Source: Paenibacillus xylanexedens (GTDB lineage: Bacteria > Bacillota > Bacilli > Paenibacillales > Paenibacillaceae). From it: a stretch of DNA of 64,000 nucleotides. A program made the position numbers and the translations under genes. The notes under the pieces were generated by a model. That model saw only the letters and a list, made by a program, of their open reading frames with translations, ran no database searches and was not told where the DNA came from. How positions within the stretch are numbered: position 1 is the first letter of the stretch; the number at the start of each line of letters is the position of its first letter. Location of the stretch: NCBI RefSeq assembly GCF_007680605.1, contig NZ_VEIO01000005.1:1-64000 (forward strand), in the 5' to 3' direction. Shown in pieces: positions 1 through 9,900 of this stretch.

Positions 1-1112
1 GAGCCCAAATCCATTGCGTTATGATGCGTCAATCTGAGAAAAAGCTAGCTAGTGTCCAATATTAAGGGGTTGAACCGAGGAGAGAGCTTATTTAGGCGAA
101 TTTGGGCCATTTTCATTTCTAACGATCACCAGAGACGTTATTTTACTGATTTCGCTACTTTTTGTGGGGATTTTCGTGATTTTTGACGAAATAAGCTTCC
201 TGGTGATCGTTAGAATTCGCACAAAGCATATTGCGGGCAAATAAGCTCTGTGGTGATCGTTACTATGAACGTTTTAGTCAAGCCCAGCACAAAATGCTAC
301 AAATTTGTCCGAAGCCCTAAGCGCGGGGGTCCATATGCGAGCGACGGTTGGCACGCTGCTATCCGTGGGTTGGTTACCACATGGTATACCTTCATCAAGG
401 AGAGCGGTTGTAAGCTAGAAACGCACTCACCGAAATTTTTTCTTTAAACCGATGAATGTTGTGGTAGACTGCATAGTGATAGCTCTCTTTTGCTGTGTAG
501 CTCTGAAATGTTGGTCTATTCACTTCCATTTTTACCTACGATGCTCAGCAATATGTGGGGGCTATCCTTGTTTACGTTCATCATAGTAGAAACTTTCGTG
601 GTGGTGTAGAAATAGTTGGTGTCGCATGATTTACGAAAAACAAATTTTTGTGTCCATACCCCTGTGTTCCGTACTCCCTAAGTCCGGCTTATACGCGCCT
701 CGTGTGAAATATGCATAAAAACGTCTGCTTTTTACGATACATTTATGCTACAAGTTGGCGCGGTAGTTCAGTTTCGCTTTTGTTTTGCTGGATGAACGTG
801 TAAACTACAGGGTATGGAGAAGAAGAGCAACGGAATGATTGCTTTTCAAAAATTCATTTCATAATCAGAGTTGAATTCAGGAAAACTAGTTTGGACTCAC
901 GGGATGTGTACTGCAGTTACAGGTGTGATTGGAGTAGAGAATCAGGTTCAGATGCAGAACTCGGGCACACGGACGCCAATATCCGGCTCGTATGCCGACT
1001 CAGACAATGACATAGACTCAATCAAGTTCAGACGGAGATGCCTATGCATTTCCAGGGGCTAGGGTCTTCTATGGAATGAACTTATCTAAATGAATATACA
1101 GAGGTGTAACGA
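1..1112. other. Gene-free region upstream of the helicase
   Basis: I find no convincing gene here. The short open frames at 250-447 and 871-1062 lack ribosome binding sites and recognisable products, and the first starts inside a repeat. The left part carries a hairpin repeat, listed separately. The right part (about 450-1090) is low in structure and could hold the promoter and a long leader of the helicase gene, but I could not place a good -35/-10 pair. Confidence 0.6.
71..262. repeat. TAACGATC inverted-repeat cluster, site 1
   Basis: A forward half (TTCTAACGATCACCAGAGAC, from 117) is followed about 45 bases later by its inverted half (GAAATAAGC ... TGGTGATCGTTAGAA, 188-215). A second inverted half lies at 239-262, and a degenerate forward half begins near 71. 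The layout is therefore two forward halves then two inverted halves, which can fold as nested hairpins. The same arrangement recurs near 3101-3296 and 46238-46431. No transposase is attached. It is likely a REP/MITE-like intergenic element. Confidence 0.8.
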
Positions 1113-2666
1113 TTGGCAAACTTTGAACAACTGGGCATTCGCCCGGAATGGTGCGAGGTGCTGAAACATCAGGGCATCGCCGTGCCAACTCCAGTACAGG
1201 AGCGTTCCATTCCCGTACTGCTGGGTGGACGTGATATCATCGCCGAGGCGCAGACAGGCACAGGAAAAACGCTGGCTTTTTTGTTGCCGATTATTCAGAA
1301 AATTAACGTATCCGACCGCTCTCCGCAGGCACTGATTATTGCGCCTACGCGTGAGCTTGCATTGCAGATTACGGAAGAAGCGAAGAAACTGACCGCGAAC
1401 GATGACAAGCTGCATGTCCTTGCAGTGTATGGTGGACAGGATGTAGAAAAGCAGTTGCGCAAGCTGCAAAACGGAACGCAAATCGTTGTAGGAACACCAG
1501 GGCGGCTTCTGGATCACCTGCGCCGTGGTACCTTGAAACTCGATAATGTGAAAAAACTGGTGCTGGATGAAGCGGATCAGATGTTACACATGGGCTTCTT
1601 GGACGATGTAGAGACCATTTTGCGCGAACTGCCGCATAAACGTCAAACGATGCTGTTCTCGGCAACGATGCCTAAAGGCATTCGTGTACTGGCAAAGAAC
1701 TACATGAAAGACCCGGAGGACGTGAAAGTTTCCTCGAAATCCGTGATTCCGATTCATCAGATTCGCCAGCAGGTGCTGGAATGTACAGATCGTGGCAAGT
1801 TTGATGCACTTCGTGGCATGATTGATACGTATCGCCCGTATTTGGCTATTATTTTCTGCCGCACGAAGCGCCGTGCTTCGAAGCTGAACGAAGATCTGCG
1901 TGAAGCCGGATATGAAAGTGACGAGCTTCACGGGGATTTGTCCCAATCCAAGCGGGAAAATGTCATGAAGGCGTTCCGCGATGCGAAGTTGCAAATCCTT
2001 GTAGCTACAGATGTTGCCGCACGCGGTCTGGACGTTGAAGGGGTTACCCACGTATTTAACTACGATATTCCGCATGATGCGGAAAGTTATATTCACCGTA
2101 TCGGTCGTACAGGTCGTGCTGGTGGAACGGGTCTTGCGGTGACGTTTGCAACACAGCACGATAGACCAGAGCTTGCTCGAATCGAGGAAGGTACGAATCA
2201 GAAGCTGAATCGCATCCAATGGACAAGCGAAGGGCCGGTCGCTTCTACGGGAGCTTCTCGCCGCGTAATTAATAGCGAGGGCAATGATGAGCGCGGCGGT
2301 CGTACTGCCGGGACAGGCAGTGCCCGTCGCGGTGCAGGACGTAACGACCGCCGAGATGGTGGACGTGGCGGTCGTGGATCACGCGGGGGCGAAGGTGGCC
2401 GTAGCGGTGGACGCAGTGGCGGCCGTAGCGGTGACGAGCGTGGCGCGAGCCGTGGATCGGCGCGCAGCAGCAGTAGCCGCGGCACAAGCCAAGGCGGCCG
2501 CGGTGGAGCAGGCCGCGGCGAAGAGCGCAGCAGCAGCGGCGGCTGGGCCGGCCGCAGCGCCGACAAGCGCACCGCTGGGCGCGGTGGCGCTGGTTCGGGC
2601 CGCTCGGACTCCGCAGGACGCGGTCCGAGCAGGGGCGACCGCCGCGATTCTCGTCGCGGGCGGTAA
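1113..2666 (+). CDS. DEAD-box ATP-dependent RNA helicase with Arg/Gly-rich tail
   Basis: This is a cytoplasmic RNA helicase that uses ATP to unwind RNA duplexes, probably in RNA decay, ribosome assembly or cold adaptation (CshA-like family). All core motifs are visible: the Q motif near the start (FEQLGI ... PTPVQ), AQTGTGKT, PTRELA, TPGRLLD, LDEADQML, SAT, HGDLSQ, ATDVAARGLDV and HRIGRTGRAG. The core ends near residue 370. The last 130 or so residues are an RGG/RSGG-rich, GC-rich tail expected to bind RNA without fixed structure. Translation probably starts at a TTG preceded by AGAGGTG; the nearby upstream ATG at 1091 is out of frame. The gene appears monocistronic, with a hairpin terminator about 130 bases downstream. 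I cannot assign CshA versus CshB or another paralogue from sequence alone. Confidence 0.95.
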   Translation: MANFEQLGIRPEWCEVLKHQGIAVPTPVQERSIPVLLGGRDIIAEAQTGTGKTLAFLLPIIQKINVSDRSPQALIIAPTRELALQITEEAKKLTANDDKLHVLAVYGGQDVEKQLRKLQNGTQIVVGTPGRLLDHLRRGTLKLDNVKKLVLDEADQMLHMGFLDDVETILRELPHKRQTMLFSATMPKGIRVLAKNYMKDPEDVKVSSKSVIPIHQIRQQVLECTDRGKFDALRGMIDTYRPYLAIIFCRTKRRASKLNEDLREAGYESDELHGDLSQSKRENVMKAFRDAKLQILVATDVAARGLDVEGVTHVFNYDIPHDAESYIHRIGRTGRAGGTGLAVTFATQHDRPELARIEEGTNQKLNRIQWTSEGPVASTGASRRVINSEGNDERGGRTAGTGSARRGAGRNDRRDGGRGGRGSRGGEGGRSGGRSGGRSGDERGASRGSARSSSSRGTSQGGRGGAGRGEERSSSGGWAGRSADKRTAGRGGAGSGRSDSAGRGPSRGDRRDSRRGR

Positions 2667-2759
2667 CGCACTGGCGCAAGCGGCGATGCAGCCGCATCTT
2701 GCGCTAGAAGCATCATAGCCATGCCACCGCAGTAGCGGATGCCGCATGGCTCATATCAA

Positions 2760-2833
2760 GAGCGTTCGGGTACATCATCGTACCGAACGCTCGAATCAAG
2801 GGTCGCGACGGAAACACGTCGCGGCCCTTTTTT
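2760..2833 (+). terminator. Tandem hairpins ending the helicase transcript
   Basis: A first stem (GAGCGTTCGG ... CCGAACGCTC, 2760-2792) is followed by a second (CGCGACG ... CGTCGCG with GGG/CCC flanks, 2800-2827) and a run of six or more T. The second is a standard Rho-independent terminator. Confidence 0.85.
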
Positions 2834-3100
2834 ACAACCAACGGCACAGCCCTTATTTTACATGCACTTATTCACACGATGTGAACCTCACTCCAGCCCT
2901 CACTCGTTGTACAATCACCACGCTATGGTGGCTACACTACTGCTAGGTTTTGATATAATATCACTGTAAGTGGGTCCATTTATTACTTCCATGTTGTCAA
3001 ATGCTTGCCTTCAGCTGCCGCGATAATCACCTTCTATCACATTACATAGTAGTCAGCTTTTAACCTCACCCAACTACCGTTTTCTTTCAATCCCGAGCGC

Positions 3101-3296
3101 TAACGATCACGAGAAACCTTATTTGGGCTTTTTTGAAGAGTAGAAAATTCTAACGATCAGGAGAGACGCTATCTAACCAAAAAGATGCAAATGAAGGGCG
3201 GATCGTGGTGATTTCAGTGAAATAGGCTCCGTGGAGATCGTTAGGATTTCTAGAGTACCAATTTAGCCGAAATAAGCCCCCCTGTGATCGTTAGAA
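3101..3296. repeat. TAACGATC inverted-repeat cluster, site 2
   Basis: Two forward halves start at 3101 (TAACGATCACGAGAAACC) and 3151 (TAACGATCAGGAGAGACG). Two inverted halves end at 3246 (CTCCGTGGAGATCGTTAGGA) and 3296 (CCCCTGTGATCGTTAGAA). Order and polarity match the sites near 117-262 and 46238-46431, while the interior sequences differ. The region lies between a rightward and a leftward gene and contains no coding sequence that I can support. Confidence 0.8.
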
Positions 3297-3321
3297 TCTG
3301 CGCAATATGAACCAGAACGAC

Positions 3322-3360
3322 AAAACACCTCATCCTAGACCTAAGGACGGGGTGTTTTTG
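3322..3360. terminator. Bidirectional terminator
   Basis: The hairpin AAAACACCTCATCCT / AGGACGGGGTGTTTTT has T-rich ends on both strands. It sits beyond the 3' end of the leftward zinc-ribbon gene (which ends at 3585) and could terminate that transcript. Confidence 0.7.
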
Positions 3361-3584
3361 GTTTAAAACTTATATGATGAAAAGATGACACAATATCTTG
3401 CTGCTAGGTCACCAAAAATGCAGGGAAGCTTGGTGTACCGTTCGTCTATAGTTAGGGAGCTGATTTGCATTATTTCACTAACGGGTTAACAGGGTATTAC
3501 ACGCGATGCACCCACTTTTTACGAATCCGAATCTGAACTTATCCTAGTCTCGTTACGATATAGACTGGCTTGTTGCACAGACAG

Positions 3585-4520
3585 TCACCCACGGACATCA
3601 GCGTACTGATCCCGGTACTTCTCGTTATACACTCGTCCGACGGACTCCGCGAGTCCACCGCGTGCTTTGGTCGGATAACGTTCAATTGTATGATAGAGAC
3701 GCATGAATCGGTCTTTAGGCATGAAGCGCGCATAGCGGGTGATCAGGCTGGGAAACAGCTCAATATATTTGCTCTTACGCACGGCAGCTGACGCTACGGA
3801 GGTCAGAATCTGGATGCCATTATGCAGTTGTAAAATGTGAACCTCATACGTGGCGATATACCGAATCGCGTCTTCACGGATCAATTCCGGCTTCAGCCTC
3901 GCAATTTCGCCAATATACTCGGCGAGCAGGCGCTCGAAGTTCTGGAGCAATAGCGGTTTAAGTTGCAAGTCCATATCGCTACGTAACACGAAGGATTGCA
4001 GTAACGCGATCTGTTGTAGCCGAATCCGGTCGTTATAGATCAGGGAGCCGATCTCGCGCAGCATCTCATAGGCGAGTGCCTCGTCTTCTTTTCGCGCTTC
4101 GGCAACAAGCGCCCAGTTTCGATTGATCCCTTGGCGAATGATCTCTTCATCCAGTCGCAGCAACTGTCTCATTTCGCGGCGCTGTTCAACCTGGAATGAG
4201 CGTTGCTGCATAAAGATCAGACCGCCGAGCAGTAACAGCGTCACCGTAGCAGCAATCATAGACTGATCCAGCGTTTCACCGAAATAAGTAGCTGCGGCGC
4301 CGATCAAGAGAACAAGGAAAACATCACGGACCATCCTGCGCTTTACTCGTGAACTTGCTTTTTCCTCTACGGTGACAAGTGTGCTACGTCCGCAGGAAGT
4401 GCACTGATCTTCCCAGAGGCAGGTATATTGCCCGCAGCGTTTGCAGATATGCAACTTTTGATAGGCGTATGTCGTTCGATAGAAAGGCCGGATGGATACT
4501 ACTTTTCTCGTACTACTCAT
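3585..4520 (-). CDS. Zinc-ribbon membrane protein of unknown function
   Basis: The 311-residue protein starts with a four-cysteine zinc ribbon (CKRCGQYTC ... CTSCG, residues about 26-44). Two hydrophobic segments follow at about 67-83 and 88-104. The remainder is a long, mostly helical cytoplasmic region rich in Glu, Arg and Leu. No enzyme motif is visible. Its ATG overlaps the stop codon of the small upstream gene by four bases (ATGA), so the two are probably translationally coupled. It is divergent from the VWA/tubulin-like/GTPase gene series that starts at 4930, which suggests but does not prove a shared process. I do not recognise the family. Confidence 0.85.
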   Translation of the reverse strand: MSSTRKVVSIRPFYRTTYAYQKLHICKRCGQYTCLWEDQCTSCGRSTLVTVEEKASSRVKRRMVRDVFLVLLIGAAATYFGETLDQSMIAATVTLLLLGGLIFMQQRSFQVEQRREMRQLLRLDEEIIRQGINRNWALVAEARKEDEALAYEMLREIGSLIYNDRIRLQQIALLQSFVLRSDMDLQLKPLLLQNFERLLAEYIGEIARLKPELIREDAIRYIATYEVHILQLHNGIQILTSVASAAVRKSKYIELFPSLITRYARFMPKDRFMRLYHTIERYPTKARGGLAESVGRVYNEKYRDQYADVRG

Positions 4521-4666
4521 GCTCCATCACGCCCACCATTCAGAATGTTGTATAACGTGCGATCGGTATCTTCGCGAGAGACGGGTTTGCGCCTACGAAC
4601 CTGAAACGTGATCACCTTGATCATAACAAAAAGAAACATGATGGCGAGGCATACGTATGTAACCAT
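4517..4666 (-). CDS. Small 49-residue membrane protein
   Basis: This short frame has a good ribosome binding site (AAAGGAACGG) a few bases before its ATG. It encodes a single hydrophobic segment (residues about 3-20, VTYVCLAIMFLFVMIKVITF) followed by a basic stretch (VRRRK) and a polar tail. Its stop overlaps the start of the zinc-ribbon gene by four bases (ATGA), which is strong evidence for a real, translated cistron. The topology suggests the tail is cytoplasmic. The function is unknown. It is easily missed because of its length. Confidence 0.75.
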   Translation of the reverse strand: MVTYVCLAIMFLFVMIKVITFQVRRRKPVSREDTDRTLYNILNGGRDGA

Positions 4667-4929
4667 AATTCCGTTCCTTTCTAAGGCTTGAAGATCAAGC
4701 GCTGTTATATTGCGGTTTGTTGGTAATAGCTATATCATATTTCCATAGTTGGAGTAAAACTTCCAACAAAAACCCTAAAATCGTCGATTATTGTCAAACA
4801 TTACAAAACTGTAACTCAGAATAGGGGTGCTTTTCAGATTTTATTAGAAGACTGTTAAGATTTCCTTAAGGCTTGACGCCTATAATAAACTATTCGCATT
4901 TTAATCTCAAACGTGAAGGAGTACATCCC

Positions 4930-6723
4930 ATGCTGCGGACACGCAAAATACGCTGGCTCAGCGGAACCCTGGTTCTGCTGACATTACTAACTTTGTTATT
5001 GCCTTCAGCAATGCTTCCTCAAGCGGAAGCGGCTCAGGCACAGACGAGTGGAATCGACGCGGTGCTTGTAGCCGATGTCAGCAACTCGATGAATACAAGT
5101 GATCGCGACAAGATCAGTAACGAAGCGATGAAAATGTTTATAGATATGCTACCCACCGTCGGCGATAAAGTAGGTATCGTGGCTTACACCGATCAGGTTG
5201 AGCGGGAAAAGGCAATGCTTGAGATTCAGTCTGACGCAGATAAAAGCAATCTGAAAGACTTTATCGACCAGCTTGGCAGAGGCCCATACACCGATATATC
5301 CGTAGGTGTTGCGGAAGCCATGAACATTTTGAACCATGGTGCCGACCCGTCGCACTCGCCCATGATTGTACTGCTGGCGGATGGCAATAACGATTTTAAC
5401 AAAAGTAAAGGACGCACCCAGGCCGAGTCGGATGCGGATCTGGCGAAAGCCGTCAAGGATGCGCAAGCAAAAGGTATTCCAGTCTACACGATCGGACTGA
5501 ATGCCGATGGCAAGCTGAACAAAAATGCACTCGCAGACCTTGCCAAACAAACAAAAGGCAAGTCGTTTATCACCGATACACCGGATGATCTGCCGCAGAT
5601 TTTAAGTGAAATTTTCGCCGATCATGCCAAGCTGAATGTGGTGAAGCTGCCTTCCGTAACCGGAAACGGCAGTTATCAGGAAGTTACCGTGAACGTGCCG
5701 AATGACAGCGTGCTGGAAGCTAATATTTCCATCATGTCCTCGAAGCCGGTGCAAATACAGTTAACTGATCCTTCAGGCAAAAACGTGAACCTGAATTCAA
5801 ATGAGGCCAAGCTGTCCACGTCCAAAAGTTATTCACTCGTAAAACTGCTGAAACCTCAGGAGGGCGACTGGAAGCTTCGGGTAAAAGGGGCACCGAAAGA
5901 CAGCATCGATATCAACCTGCTGTTTAATTACGATCTTCAACTCGTCGCGGACCCAATTAAGACCAAGTCCTATACGAAAGGCGACAAGATCGACCTGTCG
6001 GCGAGGCTGGAAAATGGCGGTCAGCCGTTACAGGATAATGACCTGTATGCGGACATGAAGGCTACATTGATCGTGAATGACAAGGACACAGGCAAGAGTG
6101 AAGAGCAACCGCTCAAGAACACGGGCTCCGGTTTCGCCGGAACCTTTGAAGTGCCGGACAATCACAACTATGAACTGGTCATCCGTGCAGAGGAAGACAG
6201 CTTTTACCGTGAAAGCGCACCGATCGTCATCAACGCAGGGGGTACAGGCGGAAGTCAGGCAAAACCGACAACGCCAGCTGCTGCGAACGACAAGCCGTTC
6301 CCCTGGTTGCCTGTCATCCTGGGTGTGATTGCCCTTATTATGGTGGCGGCGGGAGGCTGGTTCCTGATGGGCTGGCTGAAACGCAAAAACCGCGGCTTTG
6401 TCGGTCAGATTATCGTGGAGATCCGCGATGAGAACACCGGGGACAAGTCCTATCCGCAATACAAAAAGCTGGCATCCTTCCGGGGCAAGTTCCACCTGCA
6501 TCAATTGTTGCAACTCGACCCTGAACTGAAGGAAACCGAGAAATATATATTCACCCCTGGCAATGGGGACCGATTGATCATCCGGAATACCGCAGGAGGT
6601 ACGCTGGAGAAATCCGGTCGTGCGGTGGATGCAAGCTCAGGCGTTGAACTGAAGAACGGTGATCGGCTGAGCATCCCGCTGCAACAGGCGGATAAAACGA
6701 TTTTGATTGAGTATTTGGTGTAA
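4930..6723 (+). CDS. Secreted, membrane-anchored VWA-domain protein
   Basis: The 597-residue protein has an N-terminal signal sequence (basic start, hydrophobic core at about 10-30, then AEAA). A von Willebrand factor A domain follows, at about 42-240. The metal-ion site is visible as D49-x-S51-x-S53, with the later TDIS and LADG segments. Next come beta-rich Ig-like regions, a transmembrane helix (about 457-480) and a cytoplasmic C-terminal domain of about 110 residues. VWA domains bind protein ligands through a metal ion, so this is probably an envelope sensor or scaffold. The ATG at 4930 is preferred to an upstream in-frame start because GAAGGAG lies eight bases before it. It heads a series with tubulin-like, second VWA and GTPase genes. 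A TATAAT lies at 4881-4886 but I see no good -35. Confidence 0.88.
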   Translation: MLRTRKIRWLSGTLVLLTLLTLLLPSAMLPQAEAAQAQTSGIDAVLVADVSNSMNTSDRDKISNEAMKMFIDMLPTVGDKVGIVAYTDQVEREKAMLEIQSDADKSNLKDFIDQLGRGPYTDISVGVAEAMNILNHGADPSHSPMIVLLADGNNDFNKSKGRTQAESDADLAKAVKDAQAKGIPVYTIGLNADGKLNKNALADLAKQTKGKSFITDTPDDLPQILSEIFADHAKLNVVKLPSVTGNGSYQEVTVNVPNDSVLEANISIMSSKPVQIQLTDPSGKNVNLNSNEAKLSTSKSYSLVKLLKPQEGDWKLRVKGAPKDSIDINLLFNYDLQLVADPIKTKSYTKGDKIDLSARLENGGQPLQDNDLYADMKATLIVNDKDTGKSEEQPLKNTGSGFAGTFEVPDNHNYELVIRAEEDSFYRESAPIVINAGGTGGSQAKPTTPAAANDKPFPWLPVILGVIALIMVAAGGWFLMGWLKRKNRGFVGQIIVEIRDENTGDKSYPQYKKLASFRGKFHLHQLLQLDPELKETEKYIFTPGNGDRLIIRNTAGGTLEKSGRAVDASSGVELKNGDRLSIPLQQADKTILIEYLV

Positions 6724-6767
6724 CGTGTTAGAGCTCAGTGAATGAGAGCTTTAAAAGACAGATTTCA

Positions 6768-6919
6768 ATTTACACGTTAACGGAGAGGACAGAAAAAAGC
6801 TGGAGAAGCGAAGCGTTCGCCTTTATCACCGGATATCAACCTTGAAAAACATATTCAAAGATATCCGGGGATAACAGCGATCGTAAGATTATTCTGTCAT
6901 CGGAGTGGCAAGTGTAAAT
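6768..6919 (+). repeat. Multi-hairpin repeat element, copy 1 (short form)
   Basis: The element is bounded by inverted ends ATTTACAC / GTGTAAAT. Inside are GGAGAGGACAGAA and its partner TTCTGTC, a GCGAA/TTCGC hairpin, and a long apical stem (CCGGATATC / GATATCCGG). Two longer copies lie at 49962 and 52261. This copy lacks their middle AAGCTTTCT hairpin. It occupies most of the gap between the first VWA gene and the tubulin-like gene, so it would lie in their common transcript or in the leader of the latter. Confidence 0.8.
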
Positions 6920-6962
6920 GATATTTCTAGTCTTTTTAATTGAATTACAGGGAGGATATTGA

Positions 6963-9900
6963 ATGAAACCGATTGTTAGAGAACATATTCAGCAACTGGA
7001 TGTATCACTTGGCGGGGGTATCGTCAGTGAGAAAATCAGGGTCGATACGATTGATAACCCGATTCTGATTATCGGTCTGGGAGGAACGGGAATTGACGCG
7101 CTGCTACGTCTGAAATATCAGATCAACCGTCGTTTCAAACTGCCACAGGACCCGGTGTCCAAGAAAAAGATGGAGAAGCCGGACAATGTTGAATTTCTGG
7201 CGTTTGAAACAAACGAACAGGATCGCGCGAAGAAATACAGAGGCATCGGCCTTGATCCGATCAACGAATTTGTACTGCTTTCGAATGCCGAGATTGGTGG
7301 TCTTTTGCAAAATCGAAGCGTGCTGGAGCCGTACATTACAGACTGGCTGTCTCCTGAACTGAGCATCACGGACGGTATGAACGGAGCCGCAGGGGTGCGT
7401 CAGGCTGGACGTTTGCTTCTGTTTACGAAGATCAATCAAGTCGTACAGGCCATCGATAAAAAAATCAAAACCCTATCCGTTGGCACAAACAAAAAACTGA
7501 TGGTATTCCTGCTCACCGGATTGTCCGGTGGTACGGGTAGCGGTTGCTTCCTCGATATTTCCTATATCGTGCGCGGCATCATCGAGCGGGATCACGGCTC
7601 TGCCGGAATTGACCGCGTCAACACGCTTGGTTACCTGTTCACGCCTGACGTGAACCTGTCTAACAAAAGCCTGAGCGAACACACACGCGAATATATTCGC
7701 AAGAACGGGTATGCCGCGCTCAAAGAGCTGGATTACTGGATGAACGTGGACAGCCGCGGTGAGCGGTTTACCCAGAAGTACGGCAACATTTTGGCCGTGA
7801 ACTCACCGTTGCCGCCATTTAACCTGTGTCATCTGATCTCGGCGACGAATACGGAAGGCAAATTGCTGGAAAATGCCTACGACTATTGCATGAACGTCAC
7901 GGCGGAGAATATCACCAACTTTATCTCCAGTGAAGAGAAACAATCGGGTGAGGAATTTGCGATCCACGACTATATCAGCAACATTCGCACCAACATCGCA
8001 CAGATGAACAAAGTGTACCCGGCCAACTACGACTACAACATCATCGGTGCATCCTCGGCTGTACTGCCGATTGAAGAGATGACCACATATTTGGCGTACC
8101 GGATGTTTGACAAAATGAGCACCATGTTCTCGAAAGCACCGAATCAGGAGGATACCGAAAAGTTTGCACGTAAGCTGGGTATTGATCTCGAAAGTGTAGT
8201 TAAATCCTTCGAATCCCGCGTACCTGAACCGTTGCCGGGTTACCAGAACAGCGAACGTCTATCCTATGGCAACGTGGTGAAATCCCAGGTCGTCAACATG
8301 GATACGGAACTGGAACAGAACTTCCTGGCACGTGCCCGTGAAGAATATATCAAGGCGAAGAAGCAGCTTCCGGGCGAGATTGCGGGTCAGTTTACCGAGC
8401 AGATCCGGCGTATGTTTTTGCATCCTGAACAGGGGCCGTTCTATGTCTCTCGTTTGATTTATACCGAAAAAGGATTCTGTGTACTGAAAATGATTCAGTC
8501 GTACATCGAAACGCTGCGCGAAAATGCCTTCCGTATCCCTCGCGATATTGAAGCAGCTCAGGAGCAGTCCGAAGAGAAGCTTGGCGATGCGAAGAGCGCT
8601 TTTGTCTCCAAAGAGAAGAAAAAGAATGCTTATATTGAAGCGAAAATCCATGAATACTGGCTGCACGCCGATGTGGAACGCAACGACCAGATGATTGAGT
8701 TCTATGAAGACCTGTATGAACTGCTGAATCAAGAGAACAGTCGCATTTATAACGTATTTTCCGAGACGCTGAATGCGCTCAGTTCTATCTTTGCCAAGAA
8801 CGGCGATCTGCTGACACGCGGCGAAGAGCAAACAGATCACAAAGGCAACAAAACGTATTATTGGAACGTGGTAAGTGTACCGGACATCGTGAGCGTGGTG
8901 GACGGACTATTGGACAAACGCGACACGGACGATCTGATCCGCGACTTCTCGCGTGAGCTGCTGGAAAATTCGAGCCAGTGGGTGAAGGAAAACGAGATTG
9001 ATATCGTCAGCTCCATCTCTGATTTCCTGAGTGAAAAATTCGGTGATCTCATTACTCGTTCCATGGAGGACTTCCTGGTGATCAAATACGGGAAAGACGA
9101 GTCCGTTGAGAAATTCGTGGAACGTTTCATCGCAGGCAAGCTGGATGACGAGGCCGTGCCGGTGTTTAATCTGAGCAACAGCACAGGCAGTCTGCACTTT
9201 CCTTCTTGGGGATTTGTATCCGTGCCGGCACAGGCTCCGGGTATCCTGAAAGGGATTCGGAACTACCAGAACAATGCCGTAGGCAAATCGCACTTTACCG
9301 TTAAAGAGAGCGAAGTGCGGAACCGGATTTTCTGGTTGAATACGCGCAACGGGGTACCGCTGTTTGTATACACACCGCTCAAGGTTTATGAAGAGAGTTA
9401 TGAACGCACGATTTTGGACAAAGAGGGTATTGGACGCCATCTGGTGCAGACGGAGAAAAATAACTGGACGTACCTGCCATCTCCAATCCCGGAAAAATCA
9501 TGGGGAGATGTGTACGAGAATACCCGAGTGAAGCAATATAACGCGAGGGTTCGCAGTGAATTCGAGCAGGCGCTCGGTTATAAGATTGTTGTAGCCAAAT
9601 CCGTGGATGAAAATACAAGTAACCGCTATGCGATTGTCACGACGGAACCGTTTGATCTGTCCGCCAAGCTGGCTGCATATGACATGCGTCTGACGTCGAA
9701 TGCACCGAATCTCGGAGAAGTGAAACGGGCGGTCCTTGAACTGAAACGTCTGCAATCCGAAGGGCTACCACGGGTAGATACGAAGGATATTTTCGGAAGT
9801 ATTAACGAAGATATGGCGAAAGAAAACCTTGTACGCTCTCCGCAGCTTATCGCGCGGGTACGTGAGGAACTGGCGAAGATGAATGCGATCACTGCAAAAG

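Noticed and set aside
250..447. 65-residue open frame
   Set aside because: It starts within a hairpin repeat half, has no ribosome binding site and has no recognisable product.
871..1062. 63-residue open frame ahead of the helicase
   Set aside because: No ribosome binding site and no motif; composition looks non-coding.
2198..2747. Several overlapping frames on both strands over the helicase tail
   Set aside because: They are shadows caused by the GC-rich repeated Arg/Gly codons; the helicase frame continues through with clear RGG pattern.
4855..4886. Sigma-A promoter for the first VWA gene
   Set aside because: TATAAT is present but the nearest -35-like sequences give spacers of 2 or 20 bases, so I did not list a promoter.
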